Source: an uncultured Collinsella sp.
GTDB lineage: Bacteria; Actinomycetota; Coriobacteriia; Coriobacteriales; Coriobacteriaceae
DNA length: 64,000 nucleotides
Assembly: GCA_959599915.1 (NCBI GenBank)
Contig: CAUGJE010000005.1
Location: 62,001-126,000, forward strand
Direction: 5' to 3'
Part shown: in pieces, positions 16,953 to 23,234 of the stretch
How the letters are laid out: each line of letters opens with the position of its first letter
Position numbering within the stretch: position 1 is the first letter of the stretch
Made by a program: the position numbers and the translations under genes
Notes under the pieces: generated by a model
The model's input: only the letters and a program-made list of their open reading frames with translations
The model's database searches: none
What the model was told of the DNA's origin: nothing

Positions 16953-17615
16953 CTAGTCCTTAAACAGATAGCCCACGCCGCGGACGGTAGTGATGTGCGC
17001 CGCGATCTGCGGGCCCACCTTGGAGCGGATGCGTCGAATGTGCACGTCGACGGTGCGCGTGCCGCCGCAGTACTCAAAGCCCCACACGCGGTGCAGCAGC
17101 ACCTCGCGGCTGTAGGCACGGTTGGGATGCGTCGCCAAAAAGCTCAGCAGCGAGTACTCCATCAGCGTCAGGTCGATGGGCTCGTTATCGAGTGTCACCT
17201 GGTAGGTAGCCAGGTTAATCTCGAGGTTATCGATATTGAGCACATCGTCGGCGGTGACGGCCTCCTCCTCGCCCATCAGGCGCTGCGCACGAGCCTTAAG
17301 CTCGTTGGGCGTCGCCGTGGGGCATACAAAGTCGGCATGCGCGTGGTTCGGCAGACGCAGGGTGCCGAGCGCCTCGTCGTCGACGATCACCAGCATGGGA
17401 ACGCCACCGCGGTCGTCGAGCCACTTGGCAATCTGATCGATGCGGTCGCTGCGGATGCCATCGGAATCGAGGATCAGCAGGTCAAAGTCGTGCGCCGCAG
17501 TCGGCGAATCGGGGGTTGCCAAGCTCACCTCGACACCCAGGGTGGTCGTCAAGCTGCGGGCAAACTCGTGGAAGCGCGTCGTGCGCGCCATGAACAGGGC
17601 ACTCTTTTCGGACAT
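16953..17615 (-). CDS. GlnR-like OmpR-family nitrogen regulator
   Basis: A 220-residue protein with an atypical receiver-like N-terminal domain (about 1-115, with LLILDSDG at the position of the usual phospho-acceptor) and a C-terminal winged helix (about 128-220). The winged helix contains [20 protein letters not shown] and [20 protein letters not shown], very close to the same region of actinobacterial GlnR (from memory [20 protein letters not shown]). No histidine kinase is adjacent, which fits an orphan GlnR. It lies 50 bases after glnA in the same direction, so the enzyme and its likely regulator share a transcript. The start at 17615 has GGAGG. A generic two-component regulator is the alternative, but the glnA linkage favours GlnR. 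Confidence 0.75.
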   Translation of the reverse strand: [220 protein letters not shown]

Positions 17616-17665
17616 ATCGGCCTCCAAAGAAATGAGCTCAATCGTACTGGAACAAGCCAGCGCGA

Positions 17666-19003
17666 TTAGGAGTTCGCCAGGTAGTGCTTGATCTCCCACT
17701 CGGTGATCGTAGACTCAAACTTATGCCACTCGTCGCGCTTCTTTTTGAGGAAGAAGCTGTGGATGTGCTCACCGAGGGCATCCTTCATAAACTGCGAGTC
17801 CTCAAACACGTCGAGCGCCTCTTTGAGCGAGCGCGGCAGCGGCGTGTAGCCGGCCTCGACCATCTGACGGTCGGTAAGCTTGAGCGTCTCGGCCGTGGCC
17901 TCGGGCGGGAGCTCCAGCTTGCGCTCGATGCCGTCCAGACCAGCCGCCAGCGTGACGGCGTTGACCAGGTACGGGTTGGCCATGGGGTCGGGGCTGCGAA
18001 GCTCAATGCGCGTGGACAGCTGCTTGCCGGGCTTGTAGACCGGGATGCGGACCATGCTCGCGCGGTTGCGCAGGCCCCACGTGGCGTACTGCGGCACGGA
18101 ATCGCCTCCCGTAGTGATGCGCTTGTACGAGTTGACCGTGGGGTTGGTGATGGCGCTGATCTCGCGCGCGTGTGCCAGAATGCCAGCCATGTAGTGCTTG
18201 GCGATATCGGAGAGGTGGTACTTCTCGTCGTCCTCGCCCCAAAAGACGTTGTTGCCGTCGTGGTCGAACAGCGACTGATGCAAAAACATGGCGCTGCCGT
18301 CCTCGCCCGCCAACGGCTTGGGCATAAAGGAGGCGTGGCAACCGCTCTCGTAGGCCTGCTGCTTAATGATGAGCTTGGCCGTGGTGATGGCGTCGGACAT
18401 GCTCAGGGCCTCGGCGTGGCGCAGGCTCATGCCGTGCTGTGAGCGACCGGCGGCGTGGAAGGTGTACTCCACGGGCACGGACATCTTCTCGAGCGTAAGG
18501 ACCGTGTTGCGGCGCAGGTCGCGAGCGGCATCGCTCACCGAAAGATCGAAGTAGCCCACGTTGTCGAGCGGCTCGGGGGTGTGCTCGTCGGGGAAGTAGT
18601 AGTACTCCAGCTCGGCGCCCACGTTGAGCAGATAGCCAGCCTTCTCGGCCTTGCGGAACATGCGGCGCAGGGCATCGCGCGGGTCGCCGGCAAACGGCTT
18701 GCGATCGGGAGTGCACACGTCGCAGAACACGCGGGCGACGCCGTTATGGCTCGGGCGCCACGGCAGAATCTGGAAGGTCGAAGCATCGGGAAACGCCAGC
18801 ATGTCGGCTTCCTCGGGCGTGGCAAAGCCCTCGATGGCGGAGCCGTCAAAGCCAATACCCTCCTCAAAAGCGACCTCGAGGTCCTCGGGGCTAATGGCAA
18901 AGTTCTTGAGGCGGCCGAGAATGTCGACAAACCACAGACGCACAAAGCGGATGTCACGCTGCTCTACGGAGCGGAGTACGTAATCAATGTTCTGCTGGTT
19001 CAT
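17666..19003 (-). CDS. glnA: Type I glutamine synthetase
   Basis: This enzyme joins ammonia and glutamate using ATP, the main entry of ammonium into organic nitrogen. At 445 residues it has the short GSI-alpha length (as in Bacillus) rather than the ~470 of adenylylated GSI-beta forms. Signature segments include IGFDGSAIEGF near residue 50, the catalytic core AGRSQHGMSLRHAEAL, and ITNPTVNSYKRIT containing the Asn/Lys/Arg set around the glutamate site. The ATG at 19003 has AAAGGGGAG upstream. The gene is followed in operon by the GlnR-like regulator, and its upstream region contains a GlnR-box-like sequence (19069-19084), so the pair probably forms a feedback circuit. Confidence 0.96.
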   Translation of the reverse strand: MNQQNIDYVLRSVEQRDIRFVRLWFVDILGRLKNFAISPEDLEVAFEEGIGFDGSAIEGFATPEEADMLAFPDASTFQILPWRPSHNGVARVFCDVCTPDRKPFAGDPRDALRRMFRKAEKAGYLLNVGAELEYYYFPDEHTPEPLDNVGYFDLSVSDAARDLRRNTVLTLEKMSVPVEYTFHAAGRSQHGMSLRHAEALSMSDAITTAKLIIKQQAYESGCHASFMPKPLAGEDGSAMFLHQSLFDHDGNNVFWGEDDEKYHLSDIAKHYMAGILAHAREISAITNPTVNSYKRITTGGDSVPQYATWGLRNRASMVRIPVYKPGKQLSTRIELRSPDPMANPYLVNAVTLAAGLDGIERKLELPPEATAETLKLTDRQMVEAGYTPLPRSLKEALDVFEDSQFMKDALGEHIHSFFLKKKRDEWHKFESTITEWEIKHYLANS

Positions 19004-19068
19004 GTCGCTCCCCTTTCTTTCGGGCGGGTTTCGACTGGTCTATATCGCAGATACTATCGCAGAAAAAT

Positions 19069-19084
19069 GTTTCCGCAGGGTTAA
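19069..19084 (-). promoter_or_regulatory. Candidate GlnR operator upstream of glnA
   Basis: On the minus strand TTAAC-CCTGCG-GAAAC fits the published actinobacterial GlnR half-site pair gTnAc-n6-GaAAc at every position but the first. It lies 66-81 bases upstream of the glnA start. The match is by eye; no background rate was calculated. Confidence 0.45.
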
Positions 19085-19137
19085 AGCGTATCAAGCGCTC
19101 AAAAAACGTGCGCGAACAGGCAGTTGCGAACGAGCGG

Positions 19138-20160
19138 CTAGCGCGAGGTCGATGCGCGGTGTTCGATGTGACCGGGAACCTCGATGCGTTTGGGGGCGAG
19201 CTTTGCGGCCTCGCCCACGGTGGTGGTAACAACATCGATGCGCTCGGAGAGGCGCTCGACCACGCGCTCGGCAATGGTGAGGGTGTCTTGCGCAGCCGTG
19301 GTCACACCGCCAAAGAGCACGTGGTTCCAGGGGTAGTCGTCAAACGTCGCGATCTTGAGCCCAGCCGGCAACGAGGGTCCCAACTGTGCCAGCGCCTCGG
19401 TCAGACGCAGAAAGACCAGGCCGTTGACGGCAATGAGGCCGAGCTTTTTGCCGGCATAGTCGCGGATGGTCTCGTCCAAGCGACCGACACCCGTGGTGCC
19501 ACCGTCGGCCAGGGTAACGACCTCGCCAGCAAGACCGCGGCGCGAAAGCTCGTCGGCAAAGGCCTCGGCGCGCTCGCGACGCACGGGGCTGTCATCGCTT
19601 GCCTCAGTGAGCAGACACAGGCGCTCGCTGTCAGCAGCGGCCAAGGCGTCTACCAGGCCGGCAACTAGCTCACGGTTGTTAGATGTCACCAGATCGACAC
19701 CTCCGTCGGCAACGTCGCGGTCGAGCAGCACAACGGGCAGGCGCCCCGCGGCTGCGGCGATCGCCTTGTCGTTGCCACCACAGGTGTTGACGACCAGGCC
19801 GTCCACGCCGGCATCGATAAGTCTGGTGAGCGACTCTGCTTCCTTAGTGGGGTCGTTGCCGCTAATGGCCGTCATGAGCGAGCAGCCGCGCGCGGCGGCG
19901 CTGGCGGAAAGCCCTTCGAGCATGGCGCTCGAGAATGGGTTGGCGATGTCGGCCAGAATCACGCCGATGAGGTTGGTACGCGAGCTGCGCAGATTGCGCG
20001 CGGCGGCACGTGGGCGATAGCCGGTGCGCTCGATGACCTCGGCAATGCGGGCACGGGTCTCCTCGGTCATTTGCCCGGGACGGTTGTTGAGATAGCGCGA
20101 GACCGTGGCCGGGCTCACGCCCGCCTCGACGGCAATGTCCTTGATTCTCATCTGCGCCAT
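19138..20160 (-). CDS. LacI-family transcriptional regulator
   Basis: A 340-residue repressor. The helix-turn-helix MRIKDIAVEAGVSPATVSRY and hinge RPRAAARNLRSSRTN form the DNA-binding part (about 1-60); the rest is a periplasmic-binding-protein-like sensor with NLIGVILADIANPFSS at its start. The start at 20160 is placed at MAQMRIKDI, where the family begins, with a weak ACGGGG site; the longer frame adds residues with no counterpart in the family. Ligands are usually sugars. No sugar transport or catabolic genes are next to it, so the targets are unknown. It shares direction with the GntR gene upstream, 124 bases away. Confidence 0.88.
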   Translation of the reverse strand: MAQMRIKDIAVEAGVSPATVSRYLNNRPGQMTEETRARIAEVIERTGYRPRAAARNLRSSRTNLIGVILADIANPFSSAMLEGLSASAAARGCSLMTAISGNDPTKEAESLTRLIDAGVDGLVVNTCGGNDKAIAAAAGRLPVVLLDRDVADGGVDLVTSNNRELVAGLVDALAAADSERLCLLTEASDDSPVRRERAEAFADELSRRGLAGEVVTLADGGTTGVGRLDETIRDYAGKKLGLIAVNGLVFLRLTEALAQLGPSLPAGLKIATFDDYPWNHVLFGGVTTAAQDTLTIAERVVERLSERIDVVTTTVGEAAKLAPKRIEVPGHIEHRASTSR

Positions 20161-20284
20161 AGCGCACCCCGTTTCCCATTTGTCGGCAGTCTGAGCAATT
20201 TTAGGCATTTTTAAAAAATCTCGGTTGCAAAACGCTGTAGGTGAGCAGCGTCGTTTTTGCGTCTCGAGCAGATGCGGTGATGGG

Positions 20285-20977
20285 CTAGATAGACGAGTCT
20301 TTGGACAGCTCAAAATAGTCAGGATGCAAGGCGATAACCGGGCCCTGCTCCTCGGGCATCAGGTGCAAGTGCGTCTGCGCCAGATAGCTCGCCGTGTCGG
20401 TATCGCCTCTCTTAATGGCCTCGAGAATCCGGCGATGCTGCCGACGAATCGGCTCCCAATCCAGATCCTGCGACACCATACGCAACCAGTTGTATCGCTC
20501 AAAATGCGTATTGACGCTCTTCATCCAATCCCACAGCATATGGCGGCCGGCAATCTCAAAGCACGTCTCATGGAACAGGTTGTCCAGATCGAAAAAGCGA
20601 CGCGTTTCGCGATGGTCGAGCGACTCGGACTCGGCAAGAATCTGCTCGAGCCGATGTTTTTGCTCGGGCGTGGCGGCCGAACAGCATTTAATAAGCACGC
20701 TTCTTTCGAGTTTCTCGCGCAAGAAACAGGCGTTCTCGGCGCGCTCCATGCTGATCTTAGAGACGTAGGTGCCGCTTTTTGGACGCGTTTCCACCAGCTC
20801 CTGCTCACGCAGGCGCACAAAGGACTCGCGAATGGGCGTGCGCCCGATTCCCGTCTCCTTTTCCAGACCAATCGCCGAAAGGCGCGTGCCGGGCTTGAGC
20901 TCGGCATAGATGATCTTGGAGCGCAATGCGTTGTATGCCTGGTCTTGCAGGCTCTGATAATGCTGGTGCTGTTCCAT
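20285..20977 (-). CDS. GntR-family regulator, FadR/FCD type
   Basis: A 230-residue regulator with an N-terminal winged helix (LQDQAYNALRSKIIYAELKP and GIGRTPIRESFVRLREQELV, about residues 9-70) and a C-terminal all-helical FCD effector domain (about 80-225). The FCD metal-type residues include the Asp/His pattern FDLDNLFHETCFE and the later HRRILEAIKRGD. FCD regulators commonly sense organic acids, amino acids or sugar acids. The start at 20977 has CGAGGG upstream. It is divergent from the ATPase gene. A degenerate C-terminal fragment of another FCD regulator lies at 22896-23135. Target genes cannot be named. Confidence 0.85.
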   Translation of the reverse strand: MEQHQHYQSLQDQAYNALRSKIIYAELKPGTRLSAIGLEKETGIGRTPIRESFVRLREQELVETRPKSGTYVSKISMERAENACFLREKLERSVLIKCCSAATPEQKHRLEQILAESESLDHRETRRFFDLDNLFHETCFEIAGRHMLWDWMKSVNTHFERYNWLRMVSQDLDWEPIRRQHRRILEAIKRGDTDTASYLAQTHLHLMPEEQGPVIALHPDYFELSKDSSI

Positions 20978-21049
20978 AAAGCCCTCGGATGAAGCCCACG
21001 GTGTGTCGAATGTCACCACGTAATACTATCTCATCCCCCGCCCCCTCAT

Positions 21050-21118
21050 AAGTTGCGGTGGAATAGTTCCTGCTCAAAGCCTTCAGCAGCAAAAACAGGA
21101 ACTATTCCACCGCAACTT
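21050..21118. repeat. Perfect 23-bp hairpin in a divergent spacer
   Basis: Arms 21050-21072 and 21096-21118 are exact reverse complements (core GGTGGAATAGTTCCTG) around a 23-base loop. It lies 73 bases upstream of the GntR start in a divergent spacer, so it is not an ordinary terminator. Confidence 0.8.
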
Positions 21119-21185
21119 CCAACAGTCTTTTTGGGACGGGGCTTTTTGGCCACCCCGGGCCGCAGGTCGGCCCCTTGCCGCAAAA

Positions 21186-21326
21186 GCGGCCCATCTACTA
21201 CGTTAACGCGGAGAGCCCAGACCATGCTGAAAAGTGCGAAAACAAAACCGCTGGTAGAGAGCTTGTCGATTTTCGAAAAAGCCGACTATGGTTGACCCCT
21301 GCGGCTTAAACGTAGTAGATAGGCCC
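21186..21326. repeat. Spaced inverted repeat ATCTACTACGTT
   Basis: GGCCCATCTACTACGTTAA on the left and the complement of GGCCTATCTACTACGTTTAA on the right bracket about 100 bases that contain no gene. The arms are imperfect. It may be a small non-autonomous element or a remnant. Confidence 0.5.
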
Positions 21327-21462
21327 TTTTCGTGGCGCAGCACTACTGCACCCCAAATTGGCACCCCGAGCCCTCGTGAGTTGCCAACAAGCTGTTCGCC
21401 CAGCGCTTTATCCGCGCGGCATTTGGAAAATAGCACCACCGCAAAACCCGCGAGTAGCGCTT

Positions 21463-21522
21463 ACTTTGCTATATCTCACTATACTTTGCTATATCTTGCT
21501 ATACTTTGCTATATCTTGCTAT
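21463..21522 (+). repeat. Three tandem 20-bp repeats before the ATPase gene
   Basis: The unit ACTTTGCTATATCTTGCTAT occurs three times head to tail (first copy with CTCAC in place of CTTGC), ending 22 bases before the ATPase start. Each copy contains the promoter-like TATATC and TGCTAT. The 20-bp period is close to two helical turns, so a protein bound to successive units would lie on one face of the DNA. Confidence 0.85.
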
Positions 21523-21544
21523 ACCTTGAGCAAAGGTGGCTCAC

Positions 21545-22636
21545 ATGCAAACAAACCCTTTTAAGCCCACAGCAGGTAAAACACCTCCCACGATTATCGG
21601 CCGCGAAGATGTGCTCGAAGAATTCAATGAGGGCCTCGTCAACGGGCCTGGTGCCCCGGGGCGCCTAATGCGCATAGCCGGCGTCCGTGGAACGGGCAAG
21701 ACGGTCCTCCTTGACGAGTGCTCACGTTTGGCGCAAAGCCGTGGCTGGACGGTCATAAAAGAGGTCGCAACCGAGGGACTTTGCCAGCGCATTCTCGAAC
21801 AGCTGCAGCCCAAATTCCAGGCCAAACACGCCAGATTTGAGCCCACCGTAGCTGGCATATCCATCGGCAGCATAGATATTGAGCGAATCGGCCCATCGCT
21901 ACGCGACGCCATGAGACAGACAATATCCAAGAATGGAAATGGCCTGCTCATCACTCTCGACGAGGTTCAAGACGCAGAGCTCGATGAGGTCCGAACGCTC
22001 TCCATTGCGATTCAGCAGGTTATCGGCGAAGACCTTGATATCGCCTTTGTTTTTGCTGGGCTTCCTTCGATGATTGAAAGCATCATCAACGGAAAGACAC
22101 TTACGTTTTTGCGCCGTGCCCTCCCCTTTGATCTGAAGGCTGTGGCAGTAACCGAAGTGTCGTACTCCCTCGAGGAAACCATTGAAGCGTCTGGCATGGA
22201 GTTGCAGCCAGGTATTGCCGGCCAACTTGCCGAGGCAACGCAAGGCTATCCTTTCATGATCCAACTCGTTGGATACTATGCATGGCAGTTGGCAAGACGC
22301 GCACATACAGCGATTATTGGAGAAGAAGAAGCCGAGCGTGGCATTGCAACGGCACGCGAACGCTTCTGCGCCATGGTGATTGAGCCCGCGCTGCAGCGCA
22401 TTCCGCCCACGTGCATCGCTTATCTGCTGAGCATGGCGTCTTTGGGGCAGACGAGCTCGACCAGCATGGTTGCCGAGGCCCTAAACAAAACGCCTCAACA
22501 GGTGAGCTCCGTCCGCAGCCGCCTGTTAAGAGAATCGATTATCGAGGCTCCTTCGTACGGCAAGGTCTCATTTGCCATCCCCTACATGCGCGACTACCTC
22601 TACGAGCATAAAGCCGAACTGGAAGTTGAACTGTAG
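21545..22636 (+). CDS. AAA-type ATPase of the Orc1/Cdc6-like STAND group
   Basis: A 363-residue protein with Walker A GVRGTGKT (46-53), Walker B LLITLDEVQD (134-143), a sensor region FVFAGLP, and a C-terminal helical or winged-helix part (about 280-363) ending in basic and acidic helices. The layout matches small bacterial ATPases with an AAA core followed by a winged helix, related to Orc1/Cdc6 and MalT-type STAND ATPases. I chose ATG 21545 because AAAGG lies 7 bases upstream; a GTG three codons earlier is also possible. No partner gene (nuclease, transposase or toxin) is adjacent. The function is unknown; archaeal and actinobacterial relatives are often orphan genes near mobile DNA. Expression is probably controlled by the tandem repeats just upstream. 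Confidence 0.7.
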   Translation: MQTNPFKPTAGKTPPTIIGREDVLEEFNEGLVNGPGAPGRLMRIAGVRGTGKTVLLDECSRLAQSRGWTVIKEVATEGLCQRILEQLQPKFQAKHARFEPTVAGISIGSIDIERIGPSLRDAMRQTISKNGNGLLITLDEVQDAELDEVRTLSIAIQQVIGEDLDIAFVFAGLPSMIESIINGKTLTFLRRALPFDLKAVAVTEVSYSLEETIEASGMELQPGIAGQLAEATQGYPFMIQLVGYYAWQLARRAHTAIIGEEEAERGIATARERFCAMVIEPALQRIPPTCIAYLLSMASLGQTSSTSMVAEALNKTPQQVSSVRSRLLRESIIEAPSYGKVSFAIPYMRDYLYEHKAELEVEL

Positions 22637-22655
22637 AAACGGCAACTGCCCTGCA

Positions 22656-22708
22656 AGACGAAAACCGTTTTCGTACGGATTTAAAGCAGACGTAAACGGT
22701 TTTCGTCT
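22656..22708. repeat. 15-bp hairpin downstream of the ATPase
   Basis: AGACGAAAACCGTTT (22656-22670) and its exact complement (22694-22708) enclose 23 bases. Further imperfect copies of the TTTCGT and AAACG words continue to about 22800, so the whole 22637-22810 spacer is built from related short words. Confidence 0.65.
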
Positions 22709-22812
22709 GTTTTACGTTCGGAAATAAGACGCAAATTGCACTTTCGTATGGTTTTACGCCAAACGCAACACGCTTTCGTCCGGCTATGCGTCCCCAATCC
22801 AGACGAAAAAGG

Positions 22813-22836
22813 CCCCGAGCTCGTGTGAGCTCGGGG
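22813..22836 (+). terminator. Terminator of the ATPase gene
   Basis: CCCCGAGCTC, a 4-base loop and GAGCTCGGGG are followed by TTCTTTGTG and preceded by a run of A, so it may act in both directions. Confidence 0.75.
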
Positions 22837-22895
22837 TTCTTTGTGCCGCACATCTATGAGAGGGAATCGATGCGCATGGGCGCTACTCCATGTAG

Positions 22896-23135
22896 CCGCC
22901 CTGGGATGGCGGCAACCTCGTCGTTACCCGCCTGATGGGCGTGCTCAAGGCATCCGTCCCCCTCTTTATCGACGTGACTGGCAAAAAGCTCGTCGAGGAA
23001 ACTATCCGCACGCACCGCGATGTGGCCGACGCCATCGCCTCGCGCAATCCCACCGCCGCGCACGACGCGATGTATCTGCACCTGGTGTATAACCGCAACA
23101 TGATTGCGGAGGGAGCAGAAACAAAAGGCATTTAG
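22896..23135 (+). pseudogene. GntR/FCD regulator, C-terminal fragment
   Basis: This 79-codon frame begins directly after an in-frame TAG and reads PWDGGNLVVTRLMG, then VPLFIDVTGKKLVEETIRTH, then RDVADAIASRNPTAAHDAMY to the end. The His-containing last helices (HRDVADAIASRNP, HLVYNR) are the end of an FCD effector domain. The winged-helix part and the first half of the domain are missing, and there is no good ribosome site. A short product from the ATG at 22935 is possible but would lack DNA binding. The intact gene may once have controlled the convergent flavoenzyme gene. Confidence 0.65.
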
Positions 23136-23169
23136 GTCCCGACAATAATCTTTCTTTGGCAAAACGCAG

Positions 23170-23203
23170 GCGGCGGCTGCCCAACACACAGGGCAGCCGC
23201 CGC
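23170..23203. terminator. Bidirectional terminator between convergent units
   Basis: GCGGCGGCTGCCC pairs with GGGCAGCCGCCGC across an 8-base loop. It is followed by TTTTTGC on the plus strand and by CTGCGTTTTG on the minus strand, serving both the GntR fragment and the flavoenzyme gene. Confidence 0.8.
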
Positions 23204-23234
23204 TTTTTGCAATCGATTGGTGCAAAGGGGTTGA

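Larger units (their letters stand above)
20978..21544. other. Divergent spacer rich in repeats
   Basis: This 567-base gap between the GntR gene and the ATPase gene holds a 23-bp hairpin, a spaced inverted repeat and a 20-bp tandem repeat (listed separately). I see no convincing reading frame. Promoters for both flanking genes must lie here. Confidence 0.5.

Noticed and set aside
20285..20313. An N-terminal extension of the LacI gene overlapping the GntR gene
   Set aside because: The extra residues have no counterpart in the LacI family and the family start lies at 20160 with a ribosome site.
21463..21522. Tandem repeats considered as a CRISPR array
   Set aside because: The units are directly adjacent with no spacers, only three copies, and no cas gene is near.
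22935..23135. A functional 66-residue protein from the ATG at 22935
   Set aside because: The sequence is the interior and end of an FCD domain, begins mid-domain and lacks a ribosome site.
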